Part shown: positions 52,957 to 63,736 of the stretch, one piece after another | Layout of the letters: each line of letters begins with the position of its first letter | Position numbering within the stretch: the stretch's first letter is position 1 | NCBI GenBank assembly: GCA_004001285.1 | Contig: AP018697.1 | Location: 1,364,001 to 1,428,000, forward strand | Reading direction: 5' to 3' | DNA length: 64,000 bases | Origin: Arthrobacter sp. MN05-02 | GTDB taxonomy: Bacteria > Actinomycetota > Actinomycetes > Actinomycetales > Micrococcaceae | Made by a program: the position numbers and the translations under genes | The notes under the pieces: generated by a model | What the model saw: only the letters and a program-made list of their open reading frames with translations | Database searches by the model: none | What the model was told of the DNA's origin: nothing

Positions 52957-53334
52957 ATGGCACTCTCGGAACACGAGCAGAGGTTGCTTGATCAGCTTGA
53001 ACAGCAGTTGCACGCCGACGATCCCAAGTTCGCGCACTCGATGGCCTCGGACACCCGGAAGTCGATGTCGACCCGGCGCCTGGTCATCGGTTCGCTCATC
53101 ACGATCGCCGGGATCCTCGTCCTTCTCGCCGGTATCGTCTACCAGAACATCTTCATCGGGGTGGCAGGGTTCCTGGTCATGGGTGCGGGCGTGTACTTCG
53201 CGACCACGAAGTCGAAGCAGGTGGAGGCCGGACAGCCCGTCGGCAGGCCGTCGAAGGCCCCCTCGGGAGGCAAGAGCGGTTTCATGTCCAGCCTCGAGGA
53301 CAAATGGGACGAGCGCAAACGGGACCAGACCTAG
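52957..53334 (+). CDS. DUF3040 membrane protein
   Basis: A 125-residue protein of the DUF3040 family (Rv2169c in mycobacteria, beside the dcw cluster). The start MALSEHEQRLLDQLEQQL is the family signature, and two membrane helices (LVIGSLITIAGILVLLAGIV; IFIGVAGFLVMGAGVYFA) follow, with a basic tail. AAGGAGG 6 bases before ATG 52957 decides the start. Function unknown; its place beside mraZ suggests a link to the envelope. Confidence 0.92.
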   Translation: MALSEHEQRLLDQLEQQLHADDPKFAHSMASDTRKSMSTRRLVIGSLITIAGILVLLAGIVYQNIFIGVAGFLVMGAGVYFATTKSKQVEAGQPVGRPSKAPSGGKSGFMSSLEDKWDERKRDQT

Positions 53335-53380
53335 CAGCCCTGCCGGCGCCGGCATCGCCCCGGCCCTCGTCGGTCGGATG

Positions 53381-53416
53381 AACGGAAAGAACCCGCTTCG
53401 GCGGGTTCTTTCCGTT
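53381..53416. terminator. Bidirectional terminator with TTCG loop
   Basis: A perfect 16-base stem (53381-53396 with 53401-53416) closed by a TTCG tetraloop and ending in TTT. Very stable; separates the DUF3040 gene from the dcw operon. Confidence 0.95.
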
Positions 53417-53579
53417 TAAGTGCTGCCGACCGGGTCGGGCAGCACTGCCGCCGTCCGCTTCCTGTCCGCGGGACCTCCACTTTCCTCCACGGGACGCATC
53501 GTCGCCGCCTTCCGCATCCTGCCCGGAATCGGCATTCACTGCGGTGGGAGCTGTAGGGCGCGCCGAGGACCGGGATGCA

Positions 53580-53612
53580 TTGACCGGGGAGGGTTGTGGA
53601 GTAAAGTGGGGA
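53580..53612 (+). promoter_or_regulatory. mra promoter with three MraZ boxes
   Basis: TTGACC (53580-53585), 16 bases and TAAAGT (53602-53607) form a promoter. Over it lie three G-rich hexamers at an exact 10-base period: GGGGAG (53586), GTGGAG (53596) and GTGGGG (53606). MraZ binds tandem GTGG-type repeats at its own promoter in other bacteria, so this is probably autoregulation of the dcw operon. Confidence 0.7.
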
Positions 53613-53670
53613 ACATAAGAGCAAGGCAGCAACGGGCTGGGCTTGGCGGACTCAGAACAGGCGGTCAGGG

Positions 53671-54102
53671 ATGTTCCTCGGAACTCACACCCCCCGCCTC
53701 GACGAGAAGGGCAGGCTGATCCTCCCGGCGAAGTTCCGCGAGGAACTGAGCGAGGGGCTGGTCCTGACGAGGGGCCAGGAGCGCTGTATCTACGTCTTCA
53801 GCATGAGTGAGTTCGAGAGGGTTCACGAGCAGATGCGGGCCGCACCGATCTCGTCACGCCAGGCGAGGGACTACAACCGCATCTTCCTGTCGGGCGCCTC
53901 GGACGAGGTGCCGGACAAGCAGGGCAGGATCACCATACCTCCGGCACTGCGGACGTATGCGGGACTCGACCGGGACCTGGCCGTGATCGGCGCGGGGAGC
54001 CGCGCGGAGATCTGGGCCGCGGAGGCGTGGGAGTCCTACCTCGACGAGAAGGAGACGGCTTTCTCGGAGACGGACGAGGATGCCTTCCCGGGCATCATCT
54101 GA
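53671..54102 (+). CDS. mraZ: Transcriptional regulator MraZ
   Basis: A 143-residue AbrB-like protein with two SpoVT/AbrB repeats ([20 protein letters not shown] and [19 protein letters not shown]). It is the first gene of the dcw cluster and usually represses it. The three repeats upstream are its expected targets. The promoter leaves a 57-base leader. The length fits the family. Confidence 0.96.
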   Translation: MFLGTHTPRLDEKGRLILPAKFREELSEGLVLTRGQERCIYVFSMSEFERVHEQMRAAPISSRQARDYNRIFLSGASDEVPDKQGRITIPPALRTYAGLDRDLAVIGAGSRAEIWAAEAWESYLDEKETAFSETDEDAFPGII

Positions 54103-54200
54103 CCGACCAGCAGGACCAGCAGGACAAGAACGCAGCAATGACGACGCGGGTGGGCAACGTCTTTTGGATGAGATCTCCAGCCGCCGGATGCGATTCGCCA

Positions 54201-54226
54201 CCTGGCTCCACTTCCCCGGAGCCAGG
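54201..54226 (+). other. Hairpin in the mraZ-rsmH gap
   Basis: A nine-base perfect stem (CCTGGCTCC with GGAGCCAGG) and an 8-base loop, in the middle of a 237-base gap within the operon. It may be a partial terminator or an RNA-processing site. No gene is seen in the gap. Confidence 0.55.
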
Positions 54227-54339
54227 CGACGACGATCCGGCCGGATGGGGGTCTGATTCAAGAAGCCGGACCCTCCTCCCGGCAGCCTGCAGGGAAACAC
54301 CGACACGATGTACCACGAGCTGCAGGAGGGAGAGGCTGG

Positions 54340-55341
54340 ATGCGCGATGACCGGCCGACGGACGAGCGACACGTACCCGTCCTCCGCGACCGCTGCGTCT
54401 CCCTCCTCGCTCCGTCCGTAGCCTCCGCCGAAGCCGCCGGGCGCCGGGCCGTCGTCGTCGATGCGACGCTCGGCATGGGTGGCCATTCCGAGAGCATGCT
54501 GGAGCGGTTCCCCTCGGTGCACCTCGTGGGGATCGACCGGGACACGGAGGCCCTCGCGCTCGCCGGCGAGCGCCTCGCCGCCTTCGCGGACCGTACCGAC
54601 CTGGTGCACGCGGTCTACGACGAACTGCCCGAGGTGCTGGCCGATCTCGGCATCGACGGGGTGGACGGCGTCCTCTTCGACCTGGGCGTCTCCTCGCTCC
54701 AGCTCGACGAGCGCGACCGCGGTTTCGCCTACTCCTACGATGCGCCGCTCGACATGCGCATGGACACGAGCAGGGGGATCACCGCGGCCGAGGTCGTGAA
54801 CACCTACGCCGCGGAAGACCTCCTGCGGATCATCCGCACCTGGGGCGAGGAGAAGTTCGCCGGCCGCATCGCCACCGCGATCGTGCAGGCGCGGCAGGCC
54901 GAGCCCTTCCGTACGACCTCCCGGCTCGTGGAGGTGATCCGCAGTGTCGTCCCCACCGCGGCCGCGCGCACCGGGGGACACCCTGCGAAGCGGACCTTCC
55001 AGGCGCTGCGGATCGAGGTCAACGAGGAACTGACCGTCCTTGAACGGGCCGTCCCCGCGGCCGTCGACTCGATCGTGACCGGAGGCCGTGTCGTCGCGAT
55101 GTCCTACCACTCCCTCGAGGACCGCATCGTCAAGAGCGCGTTCACCGCAGGGACCAGATCCTCGGCACCGGTCGGTTTCCCGGTGGAGCTCGAGGAGCAC
55201 AAGGCCTACCTCCGCTCCCTGACGCGCGGCACCGAGGCGCCCACGGCTGCGGAGATCGAGGAGAATCCACGAGCGGCCTCGGCCAAGCTCCGGGCAGTTG
55301 AACGAATCAAAGCAGGACCCGTCGACAGGAAGAACAGATGA
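54340..55341 (+). CDS. rsmH: 16S rRNA (cytosine-N4) methyltransferase RsmH (MraW)
   Basis: A 333-residue SAM methyltransferase acting on C1402 of 16S rRNA. Landmarks are [13 protein letters not shown] near the start, [14 protein letters not shown] (SAM loop), [29 protein letters not shown] and [11 protein letters not shown]. The SD GGAGGGAGAGG precedes ATG. The end overlaps the ftsL-like gene (ATGA). Confidence 0.96.
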   Translation: MRDDRPTDERHVPVLRDRCVSLLAPSVASAEAAGRRAVVVDATLGMGGHSESMLERFPSVHLVGIDRDTEALALAGERLAAFADRTDLVHAVYDELPEVLADLGIDGVDGVLFDLGVSSLQLDERDRGFAYSYDAPLDMRMDTSRGITAAEVVNTYAAEDLLRIIRTWGEEKFAGRIATAIVQARQAEPFRTTSRLVEVIRSVVPTAAARTGGHPAKRTFQALRIEVNEELTVLERAVPAAVDSIVTGGRVVAMSYHSLEDRIVKSAFTAGTRSSAPVGFPVELEEHKAYLRSLTRGTEAPTAAEIEENPRAASAKLRAVERIKAGPVDRKNR

Positions 55342-56018
55342 GCCAGGCATTGACAGTCGAGAAGCGACCCGGCACCGCGGCCTTCTCCGGGAGTGGTGCG
55401 CTCGCCCTCGCCCCGGGGCGCCTCGCCGGCCCCACGCCCGGCACCCCGACCGGCACGGCGCAGAAGACCCGCACGCCCCTGTCGGTGGTCCCCGCGCGTC
55501 CTGCCCGCCGGAGGATGCCCCTGGCGGTCTTCAGCCTGCTCGTCCTCGGTGCTGCCCTCGCCGCGGTCCTGATGCTCAACATCTCCGTCTCCGGCACGCA
55601 GTACGAACTCGTCCAGCTGCGGAACCAGCAGGTCGCCCTCAGCCAGCAGAACGAGGCGCTCGTCCTCGAGATCGAGGGCAAGGAAGCCCCGCAGAACCTC
55701 GCGGCTGCCGCCACGAAACTCGGCATGGTGTCCTCCTCGACCTTCGGGACCATCGAGCTGGAGTCGAAGAAGGTGACGGGCACTCCGGAACCCGCGGTGG
55801 AGGTTCCCGAGCCCGAGGTCCTGATCGCCGCCCCGAACCTCGTGACGGAGCAGCCGGTTCCGGTGGCCGTCGAGGCGCTCCCGGCGGAACCGGTCGAGGA
55901 GACGGCCGGGGTCGAGGGCGACGCCGGTGTCGCTGCGGACGGTTCCACGGACGGTGACGCGGGCAGCGTGGCATCGGGGACGATCCCCGGTCCCGAGCAG
56001 GCCGGCTCCGACCGGTAG
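55338..56018 (+). CDS. FtsL-like septum protein
   Basis: A 226-residue single-pass membrane protein in the FtsL position between rsmH and ftsI. Residues 1-60 are cytoplasmic and Pro/Ala-rich, one helix is near 60-80 ([20 protein letters not shown]), then a coiled coil ([20 protein letters not shown]) runs to about 130. The last about 80 residues are an acidic Pro/Val/Glu tail. It should bind FtsB and FtsQ in the divisome. Sequence identity is low in this family, so the call rests on topology and place. Confidence 0.85.
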   Translation: MSQALTVEKRPGTAAFSGSGALALAPGRLAGPTPGTPTGTAQKTRTPLSVVPARPARRRMPLAVFSLLVLGAALAAVLMLNISVSGTQYELVQLRNQQVALSQQNEALVLEIEGKEAPQNLAAAATKLGMVSSSTFGTIELESKKVTGTPEPAVEVPEPEVLIAAPNLVTEQPVPVAVEALPAEPVEETAGVEGDAGVAADGSTDGDAGSVASGTIPGPEQAGSDR

Positions 56019-56081
56019 CAGGCGGCGCTCCGCTCCCCGCCGCCCGACGCACCGCCCGTACTGTCTCGACAAGGATTCTCA

Positions 56082-57872
56082 GTGACCCCTGCACGCATCG
56101 GCAGCCCCGACAGCCTCCGACTGGCCCTCGGGTCGACGCGCCTTCGCGTGGGACTGGCCTTCGTCCTCGTACTCCTCCTGGTCCTCGGCGTACGCCTGTT
56201 CCAGCTCCAGGCGCTGGACCTCAACGGCATGGCGCAGGCTGGGCTGTCCAAGCGGCTCACCACCACCGCCGTGCAGCCCATCCGCGGCTCGATCGTGGAC
56301 ATGAACGGCAAGTACTTCGCCCGCAGCGTGGAGCGCTACGACATCGTGGTGGACCAGCGACTCAGTGCCGTCGACGACTTCGACCGGACGGTGGCAGGTT
56401 CCGACGCGCGTGAGACGGACATCCCGATGGACCAGGGACTCGCCGAGCTCTCGGCAGTGCTCGGCATCGATGCTGCGACGCTCGAGGCGTCCGTCCTGGG
56501 GGACAAGTCGTTCAACTACGTGGCAAAGTCCGTCACACCGGAGGTCAAGGACAGGGCACTGGCCGTCGGCATCCCCGGGGTGTACGCGGACAAGACCAGT
56601 GTGCGCACCTACCCGGCCGGAGCCGTGGCCGGGTCGGTCATCGGCTATGTGGGCGCCGACGGCGCCCCGCGCTCCGGCCTGGAGGTGTCCCTGGACGACC
56701 AGCTGACCGGCGAGGCGGGAAGCCGCACGTTCGAGATCGGCGGGGACGGCATCCGGATCCCCTACGCCACGAACGAGGACGTGCCGGCGGTCGACGGCCA
56801 GAGCGTGCGGCTGACGATCGATCAGGACCTGCAGTGGTTCGCCCAGCAGACCATCGCCTCGCAGGTGAAGGACTACAACGCCGAGTGGGGCAACATCGTC
56901 GTCGTGGAGGCGAAGACCGGAGCGATCCGGGCGATGGCCGAGTCGACGACGCTGGACCCGAACGATCCGGAAGCGACACCCGCGGACAAGCGCAGCCCGA
57001 ACTCGGTCAGTGCGTCCTTCGAGCCGGGGTCGACGACGAAGGTCATCACGATGGCCGCTGCGCTCGAGCAGGGACTGATCGAGCCGACGTCGAGGTTCAC
57101 CCTGGAGAACCGGTACACCATCGGCGACCAGACGTTCAAGGACGCGTGGGAGCACGGCACGGAGAAGCGGACGGCGGCAGGGATCCTCGCCAAGTCCATG
57201 AACACCGGTACGGTACAGATCGGCGGGAAGCTGTCCAAGCAGGAACGCTACGACTGGCTCAAGAAGTTCGGGATCGGCGAACCGCTCGGCACGGGCCTCG
57301 GCGAGGAGAACCAGGGCCTCCTGACTCCGCCCGACCAGTGGGACGACCGCCAGCAGTACACGGTCCTCTTCGGCCAGGGCCTGACGCAGACCGCCCTGCA
57401 CACCGCGATGGTGTACCAGACCATCGCGAACGACGGCGTGCGGCTCCAGCCGCGGCTGATCGACGCGTACATCGACCCCGACGGTACCGAGCACGGGGTC
57501 CCCGCGGCCGAGGGCACGAAGGTGGTGTCCGAGGAGACCGCGGCGCAGATGCGGAAGATGCTTGAGACCGTCACCGAGGAGGGCTCCGGCAAGTCCGGCG
57601 AGCTCGAGCAGTACCGCGTCGGGGCGAAGACCGGTACGGCGGAGGCCCCGAGCGCCACCGGCGGGTACGACGGCTACACTCTGTCGTATGCCGGGATCGC
57701 ACCCATCGAGGATCCCGAGTACGTCGTCGTCATCACGCTCCAGCGTCCGCAGGGCGACCTGTACTACCTGATTCCCGGCGAGTCCTTCCAGAAGGTCATG
57801 AAGCAGGTCCTCAACTCCAACAACGTCCCGGCATCGACGACGAAGCCGGACATCTACCCGGTCGAATACTGA
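56082..57872 (+). CDS. ftsI: Penicillin-binding protein FtsI (PBP3, class B)
   Basis: A 596-residue septal transpeptidase. One N-terminal membrane helix (VGLAFVLVLLLVLGVRLFQL) leads to a dimerisation domain with RGSIVDMNGKYFA and the transpeptidase domain. Active-site motifs are EPGSTTKV (Ser and Lys), KSMNTGT (SxN) and GAKTGTAEAP (KTG). It cross-links septal peptidoglycan with FtsW. The GTG start is 63 bases after the ftsL-like stop. Target of beta-lactams. Confidence 0.95.
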   Translation: MTPARIGSPDSLRLALGSTRLRVGLAFVLVLLLVLGVRLFQLQALDLNGMAQAGLSKRLTTTAVQPIRGSIVDMNGKYFARSVERYDIVVDQRLSAVDDFDRTVAGSDARETDIPMDQGLAELSAVLGIDAATLEASVLGDKSFNYVAKSVTPEVKDRALAVGIPGVYADKTSVRTYPAGAVAGSVIGYVGADGAPRSGLEVSLDDQLTGEAGSRTFEIGGDGIRIPYATNEDVPAVDGQSVRLTIDQDLQWFAQQTIASQVKDYNAEWGNIVVVEAKTGAIRAMAESTTLDPNDPEATPADKRSPNSVSASFEPGSTTKVITMAAALEQGLIEPTSRFTLENRYTIGDQTFKDAWEHGTEKRTAAGILAKSMNTGTVQIGGKLSKQERYDWLKKFGIGEPLGTGLGEENQGLLTPPDQWDDRQQYTVLFGQGLTQTALHTAMVYQTIANDGVRLQPRLIDAYIDPDGTEHGVPAAEGTKVVSEETAAQMRKMLETVTEEGSGKSGELEQYRVGAKTGTAEAPSATGGYDGYTLSYAGIAPIEDPEYVVVITLQRPQGDLYYLIPGESFQKVMKQVLNSNNVPASTTKPDIYPVEY

Positions 57873-57889
57873 CCCGGAGGCAAGAGAAC

Positions 57890-59533
57890 GTGCAATCGAA
57901 CACTCCGCAGGGGAGTACGGCTTCCCTGATGCGGCCGCGCGCCCCGCGCCCGGTCGGCCTGTCCTCGGCCCTCGCCGCCATCGGCACGCTGGCCGGTCCG
58001 TCCGTACCACCGGGGCTTCCCACCGTCGCCGGCATCACGCTCGATTCGCGCTCCGTCCTGCCGGGAGACGTCTACGCCGCCCTTCCGGGCGCCTCCCGCC
58101 ACGGAGCCGAATTCGCCGTGCAGGCCGCCCGAGCGGGCGCCCTGGCCATCCTGACGGACGAGGAAGGGGCTCGCATCGCGGCCGAAGCGGCGGGCCGGGT
58201 CGAGCTGCCGCCGGTCGTCGTCGTCCCGGACCCGCGCCGCGCGGTCGGCCCGCTCGCCCGCGAGATCTTCGCCGGCCGTCCCGCCGACGCCCCCGTGCAG
58301 GCGACCCCGACCCTCTTCGGCGTCACCGGCACGAACGGGAAGACCACGACCACCTATTTCCTCAACGCCCTCCTGGGCGCCCTCGGCAGGTCCACCGGAC
58401 TGATCGGCACGATCGAGATCCGAGCGGGCGGCGAGGCGATCCCCAGCGCACTCACCACGCCCGAATCGCCGCAGGTGCACTCCCTCCTCGCCCTGATGCG
58501 GGAGCGCGGCCTCGCCGCGGCGTCCATGGAGGTCTCCTCGCACGCGCTCGAGTTCGGCCGGGTGGACGGAGTGCGCTTCGACGTCGCGGGCTTCACCAAC
58601 CTCACCCAGGACCACCTCGACCTGCACGGGACCATGGAGGACTACTTCGCGGTGAAGGCGGCGCTCTTCACCCCCGAGCGGTGCCGGCGCGCAGTCGTGC
58701 TCGTCGACGACCCCTGGGGCCGCAGGCTGGCCGACACGGCGGAGGTCCCCGTGCTGACGGTGCGGACCGACCCGCAGGCGGACGACGGGCACACCACGGC
58801 CGACTGGACCGTGACCGGGGTCGAAGCGAGCGGCCTCGGCCACGCCTTCGTGCTCCAGGGCCGGACGGGCGGGCGACTGCGGATCCGCAGCGGGCTGCCC
58901 GGGACGTTCAACATCTCCAACGCCGCCCTGGCGACCGGCATGGTCCTCGCCTCGGGCGTCCCGGTCGAGGACGTCCAGCGCGCCCTGGACGACTGCGACC
59001 CCTTCACCACCGAGGTCCCGGGGCGCATGCAGCTCATCGGTGAGGCTCCCGCGGCGATCGTCGACTTCGCCCACAATCCGGATGCCCTTGAACGGACGCT
59101 GGCCTCGGTGCGCCGGCCCGGCGGCCGCGTCATCGCGGTCTTCGGCGCCACGGGACAGCGCGACGAGACGAAGCGCCCGATCATGGGGGCGGTGGGCGCA
59201 CGCCTGTCCGACATCCTCATCGTCACCGACGACGACCCGCACGACGAGGACGAGGCGGTCATCCGGCGCGCGGTCCGGGAGGGCGCCGAGGCTGCGGTCC
59301 GCGACGAGGGGCTCGACTGCGAGGTGCTCGAGGTCTTCCCCCGGGCGGCTGCGATCGATCGAGCGGTCGCGCTGTCCACCGCCTCCGACACCGTTCTCGT
59401 CGCCGGCCGCGGCCACGAGGTGTGGCAGGAGGTGAAGGGCGTCAACCTGTCGCTCGACGATCGCCTGGAACTGCGCACCGCGTTGACAAGGCACGGATTC
59501 TCTGGGCTTTCGACGTCCGGGATAGAGTCCTGA
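57890..59533 (+). CDS. murE: UDP-MurNAc-tripeptide synthetase MurE
   Basis: A 547-residue Mur ligase that adds the third amino acid to UDP-MurNAc-L-Ala-D-Glu. The ATP loop is [14 protein letters not shown] near residue 148, the carbamoylated Lys region is near FAVKAALF, and the C-terminal domain has AIVDFAHNPDALERTL. The DNPR motif that selects meso-diaminopimelate is replaced by DDPH (in TDDDPHDEDE near residue 448), so L-lysine is a likely substrate, as in Arthrobacter cell walls. GTG start with GGAGG upstream; 6 bases before murF. Confidence 0.93.
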   Translation: MQSNTPQGSTASLMRPRAPRPVGLSSALAAIGTLAGPSVPPGLPTVAGITLDSRSVLPGDVYAALPGASRHGAEFAVQAARAGALAILTDEEGARIAAEAAGRVELPPVVVVPDPRRAVGPLAREIFAGRPADAPVQATPTLFGVTGTNGKTTTTYFLNALLGALGRSTGLIGTIEIRAGGEAIPSALTTPESPQVHSLLALMRERGLAAASMEVSSHALEFGRVDGVRFDVAGFTNLTQDHLDLHGTMEDYFAVKAALFTPERCRRAVVLVDDPWGRRLADTAEVPVLTVRTDPQADDGHTTADWTVTGVEASGLGHAFVLQGRTGGRLRIRSGLPGTFNISNAALATGMVLASGVPVEDVQRALDDCDPFTTEVPGRMQLIGEAPAAIVDFAHNPDALERTLASVRRPGGRVIAVFGATGQRDETKRPIMGAVGARLSDILIVTDDDPHDEDEAVIRRAVREGAEAAVRDEGLDCEVLEVFPRAAAIDRAVALSTASDTVLVAGRGHEVWQEVKGVNLSLDDRLELRTALTRHGFSGLSTSGIES

Positions 59534-59539
59534 ACCGTC

Positions 59540-61059
59540 ATGATTGAATTCAGCGCAGCCGAGATCGCGGCACTCACGGGCGGCGTCCTGGTCGGTCCCG
59601 ACCAGGACGGGTCGGCCATCACCGTCACCTCCGCGGCCACCGATTCCAGGGAATGCGTTCCCGGGTCGCTGTTCGTGGCCAAACCCGGCGAGGAGTCCGA
59701 CGGCCACCTCTTCATCGGTCCAGCCTTCGAGCGCGGTGCCGTGCTGGCGCTGGCCGAACGGGAGATCGCCGGACCGGACGGGACCCCGTTCGCCGCCGTC
59801 GTGGTCCCCGACGCGGTCCTCGCCATGGGCGTGCTGGCCGCCGAGACGGTCCGCCGTCTGCGGGCTGACGGCGAGGTGACCGTCATCGGCATCACCGGTT
59901 CGGCGGGCAAGACCACCACCAAAGGACCTCCTCGCCGGCATCCTCGCGGCCCACGGCCCCACCGTCGCGCCCCGCGGGTCCTACAACGGAGAGGTCGGCG
60001 TCCCCCTGACCGTGTTCGAGGCGGACTGGGACACGCGCTACCTCGTGATCGAGATGGGCGCCACGAAGCCCGGGCACATCGCGTACCTCGCGTCGCTCGT
60101 GCAGCCGGACCTCGGCGTCGTGCTCGGCGTCGGCTCGGCCCATGCCGGCGAGTTCGGCGGCGTCGAGAACATCGCGAAGGCCAAGGGCGAGCTGTTCGAG
60201 GCCCTGCCGGTCACCGGGACGGCCGTCATCAACGCCGACGACGAGCGCGTCCTGGCCATGCAGGAGCGCACCGGCGCCCGGACCGTCTTCTTCACCTCGT
60301 CGGACGACTTCGCAGCTGCCGGGTCCGACGTCGTCCGGGCACGCGACAGCACCACGACGGCGGAGGGCAACCCCTCCTTCACCCTCGTCTTCCCGGACGG
60401 CAGCGCGCACGACGTCGTGTCCCCGCTCCTGGGGCTGCACCACACCGCGAACCTGTTGGCCGCGGCCACCGTCGCCTACGAGGTCGGCTGTGCTCCCGGG
60501 ACGATCGTCGCGAGCCTGCGCAGCCAGTCCGCCGCCAGCCGGTGGCGGATGGAGCGCACCGAGCGTGCCGACGGCGTGACGGTCATCAACGACGCGTACA
60601 ACGCCAATCCCGAGTCGATGCGTGCAGCGCTCGCTCCGGACGCTCGCCGAACTCGGCCGCGGCCGCCGTCGCACGTGGGCCGTGCTCGGGGAGATGCTCG
60701 AACTGGGGGACAGCTCCATCGAGGAGCACGACCTCCTCGGGCGAGTCGTCGTGCGCCTGAACATCTCCAAGCTGATCTGCGTGGGACCGAACACCCGGGC
60801 ACTCTTCAACGGCGCCGTGCTCGAGGGGTCCTGGGGCAGCGAGGCCGTCCACGTCGACGACGTCGACGCCGCGGAGCGGATGCTCGCGGCGGAGCTGGAA
60901 GCGGGGGACATCGTCCTGTTCAAGTCCTCCAACGGGGCGGGACTGAGGTACCTCGGGGACCGCGTCGCCCAGGCCGGCCCCGGCGCGATCGAATCCTCCG
61001 AAGCAGTCGTCGAAGCGGGCAGCGGACCTGCCGCTTCCGGAAAGGCCCAGCAGCCGTGA
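59540..61059 (+). CDS. murF: UDP-MurNAc-pentapeptide synthetase MurF (two frameshifts)
   Basis: About 504 residues after repair. It adds D-Ala-D-Ala. The ATP loop is [19 protein letters not shown] near residue 115 and spans the first break (extra A at 59921-59923). [13 protein letters not shown] and [15 protein letters not shown] follow. The second break is a GCTC duplication at 60629-60636. The C-terminal domain [12 protein letters not shown] is intact. murF is essential, so breaks are probably not real. The stop overlaps the mraY start. Confidence 0.92.
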
Positions 61060-62156
61060 TCGCACTCCTCATAGGCTCTGCCTCCGCGCTCTTCTTCGCG
61101 TTCGTCGGGACGCCCCTGTTCATCAAGCTCCTGGTGAACAAGGGCTACGGGCAGTTCATCCGCGACGACGGCCCGACCGCACACCACATCAAGCGCGGGA
61201 CGCCCACCATGGGCGGCGCGGTGATCGTCGCATCGGTGCTGCTGGCATACTTCCTGACGCATCTGCTGATGATGGCCACGGGTTCCTCCGTGGGGGGACC
61301 GACGGCCTCCGGACTGCTGCTGCTGTTCCTGGCCGCCGGAATGGGCCTGGTCGGGTTCGCCGACGACTACATCAAGATCTCCAAGCAGCGGAGCCTCGGC
61401 CTGAGCGCGCCCGCGAAGATCATCGGGCAGACCGCCGTGGGCGTGATCTTCGGTGTGCTGGCCCTGATGTTCCCCAATGCGGAGGGACGGACACCGGCTT
61501 CGACGGCCATCTCCTTCATCCGGGACACCCCGATCGACCTCGCCTTCGCGGGCACCGTCCTCGGCGCGATCCTGTTCGTCATCTGGTCGAACCTCATCAT
61601 CACCGGGGCGAGCAACGGCGTGAACCTCGCCGACGGGCTCGACGGACTCGCCGCCGGCGCCTCGATCCTGGTCTTCGGCGCGTACCTCCTCATCGGCATC
61701 TGGCAGGGCAACCAGAGCTGCGGCTCGCCCGGTGCCGGAAGCGTCTGCTACGAGGTGCGGGATCCGCTGGACCTCGCCCTGATCGCCGGGTCCATGTGCG
61801 GTGCCCTGGTCGGCTTCCTCTGGTGGAACACCTCGCCGGCCAAGATCTTCATGGGGGACACCGGCTCCCTCGCGATCGGCGGCGCGATCGCGGGTTTCGC
61901 CATCCTGTCCCGGACCGAACTCCTCCTCGTGATCCTCGCGGGCCTGTTCGTCATGATCACGCTCTCCGTGATCATCCAGGTCGGGTACTTCAAGCTGTCG
62001 GGAGGCAAGCGCGTCTTCAAGATGGCCCCGCTGCAGCACCACTTCGAGCTGAAGGGCTGGCAGGAGGTCACGGTGGTGGTCCGGTTCTGGATCCTGGCCG
62101 GACTCTTCGTCGCCGCGGCGCTCGGGATCTTCTACGCGGAATGGGTCGTGGGATGA
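61056..62156 (+). CDS. mraY: Phospho-MurNAc-pentapeptide transferase MraY
   Basis: A 366-residue membrane enzyme that makes lipid I on undecaprenyl phosphate. About ten membrane helices are visible. Conserved motifs: [12 protein letters not shown] near residue 45, [11 protein letters not shown] (metal-binding Asp pair), [13 protein letters not shown] and [12 protein letters not shown]; the end carries the PLQHHFEL motif with its His pair. GTG overlaps murF (GTGA) and the end overlaps murD (ATGA). Confidence 0.96.
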   Translation: MIALLIGSASALFFAFVGTPLFIKLLVNKGYGQFIRDDGPTAHHIKRGTPTMGGAVIVASVLLAYFLTHLLMMATGSSVGGPTASGLLLLFLAAGMGLVGFADDYIKISKQRSLGLSAPAKIIGQTAVGVIFGVLALMFPNAEGRTPASTAISFIRDTPIDLAFAGTVLGAILFVIWSNLIITGASNGVNLADGLDGLAAGASILVFGAYLLIGIWQGNQSCGSPGAGSVCYEVRDPLDLALIAGSMCGALVGFLWWNTSPAKIFMGDTGSLAIGGAIAGFAILSRTELLLVILAGLFVMITLSVIIQVGYFKLSGGKRVFKMAPLQHHFELKGWQEVTVVVRFWILAGLFVAAALGIFYAEWVVG

Positions 62157-63736
62157 GCGGATCGGACCGTGCCGGATCGACGGCCACCAACACCTGGGAG
62201 ACACCCCGGCTCGCCGGCCTGACCACCTGGGATTCCGACTGGGCGGGCCTGCGCGTCGTCGTCGCGGGCATCGGGGCCTCGGGCTTCTCCGCGGCCGACA
62301 CGCTCATCGAACTCGGGGCCGTCGTCGTCGTCGTCGACGCCGGCGCGACGGAGGAGAACGAGGCGAAGGCTGACACCCTGCGCATCGTCGGTGCGCACGC
62401 CGTCCTGCTCGGCGCGGAGCACGCAGCCTCCCTGCCCGAGGTCGACGGGCAACCCGCCGACCTCGTCGTCACGTCTCCCGGCTGGCGCCCCACGCAGCCG
62501 CTGCTCGCCGAGGCGGCGGCGGCCGGCGTGCCCATCTGGGGCGACGTCGAACTCGCCTGGCGGGTGCGGATCCGCGAAGGCCGCCCGACGGCGGAATGGC
62601 TCACCATCACCGGGACCAACGGGAAGACCACCACCGTCGGACTGACGGAGTCCATGCTGGTCGCCGCAGGGAGACGTGCCGTCGCCGCCGGCAACGTCGG
62701 CACGCCGATCCTCGACGTGATCCGCGATCCGCAGGGGTACGAGTTCCTCGCCGTCGAACTGTCGAGCTTCCAGCTGCACTGGGCGCACTCCGTCTCACCG
62801 CTCGCGAGCGTCTGCCTCAACGTGGCCGAGGACCACGTGGACTGGCACGGCAGCTACGAGGCCTACCTCGCCGCCAAGGCCTCGGTCTACGAGCGCACGA
62901 GGATCGCGTGCATCTACAACGTCGAGCAGCGTGAGACGGAGGCGATGGTCGAGGAGGCCGACGTCGTCGAGGGCTGCCGGGCCGTCGGATTCACCACCGG
63001 CATGCCGTCGGTCAGCATGATGGGCGTCGTCGAGGACCTCCTCGTGGACCGCGCCTTCATCGAGCAGCGCAGGGACTCGGCCGCGGAACTGGCCTCCATC
63101 AGCGAACTCGGCGAGGTCGTCCCGCGGCACCTGGTCGCCAACGCCCTCGCCGCCGCAGCCCTCGTCCGCGCGGCCGGTATCCCCGCGACGGCGGTGCGCG
63201 ACGGCATCCGGGCCTTCCAGCCCGGGGACCACCGGATCCAGGTCGTCGAGAACGAGGGCGGGGTGCTCTGGATCAACGATTCGAAAGCGACCAATCCGCA
63301 CGCGGCCTCGGCGTCGCTGGCCTCGTTCCAATCGGTCGTCTGGGTCGCGGGCGGACTGTCCAAGGGTGTCTCCTACGACGACCTCGTGACGGAGCACGCC
63401 CGCCGGCTGAAGGCCGTGGTGCTTCTCGGGACGGACCCCGCACCGCTGCAGGGCGCCCTCTCCCGACACGCACCCGATGTTCCGGTCTCCCTCCATCCCC
63501 TCCTTCACACTGGACAGGGGCGCAGCGCCGGCGGATCAGCCGATCCGGCCGCCGCCCTGATGCAGTGGGCCGTCGCCGAAGCGGCGCGCCTCGCCCAGGA
63601 CGGCGACACGGTGCTCCTGGCACCGGCCGCCGCGTCCATGGACCAGTTCTCCTCCTCCTATGCGCACCGGGGAGCCGCCTTCGTGGCGGCCGTCCGTGCA
63701 CGTGGCGGACAGGGGACAACCGCGAAGGAGTCGTGA
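62153..63736 (+). CDS. murD: UDP-MurNAc-L-alanine:D-glutamate ligase MurD
   Basis: A 527-residue Mur ligase. The N-terminal Rossmann-like part has [16 protein letters not shown], the ATP loop is [13 protein letters not shown] near residue 155, the Lys region is [11 protein letters not shown] and the C-terminal domain has [13 protein letters not shown]. It adds D-Glu after MurC. ATG is inside the mraY stop. It is about 60 residues longer than E. coli MurD, with an N-terminal extension of about 25 residues. Confidence 0.95.
   Translation: MSGSDRAGSTATNTWETPRLAGLTTWDSDWAGLRVVVAGIGASGFSAADTLIELGAVVVVVDAGATEENEAKADTLRIVGAHAVLLGAEHAASLPEVDGQPADLVVTSPGWRPTQPLLAEAAAAGVPIWGDVELAWRVRIREGRPTAEWLTITGTNGKTTTVGLTESMLVAAGRRAVAAGNVGTPILDVIRDPQGYEFLAVELSSFQLHWAHSVSPLASVCLNVAEDHVDWHGSYEAYLAAKASVYERTRIACIYNVEQRETEAMVEEADVVEGCRAVGFTTGMPSVSMMGVVEDLLVDRAFIEQRRDSAAELASISELGEVVPRHLVANALAAAALVRAAGIPATAVRDGIRAFQPGDHRIQVVENEGGVLWINDSKATNPHAASASLASFQSVVWVAGGLSKGVSYDDLVTEHARRLKAVVLLGTDPAPLQGALSRHAPDVPVSLHPLLHTGQGRSAGGSADPAAALMQWAVAEAARLAQDGDTVLLAPAAASMDQFSSSYAHRGAAFVAAVRARGGQGTTAKES

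Noticed and set aside
56079..59962. Minus-strand open frames of 643 and 702 codons
   Set aside because: Both are mirror frames of ftsI and murE, with no RBS and no recognisable domain.
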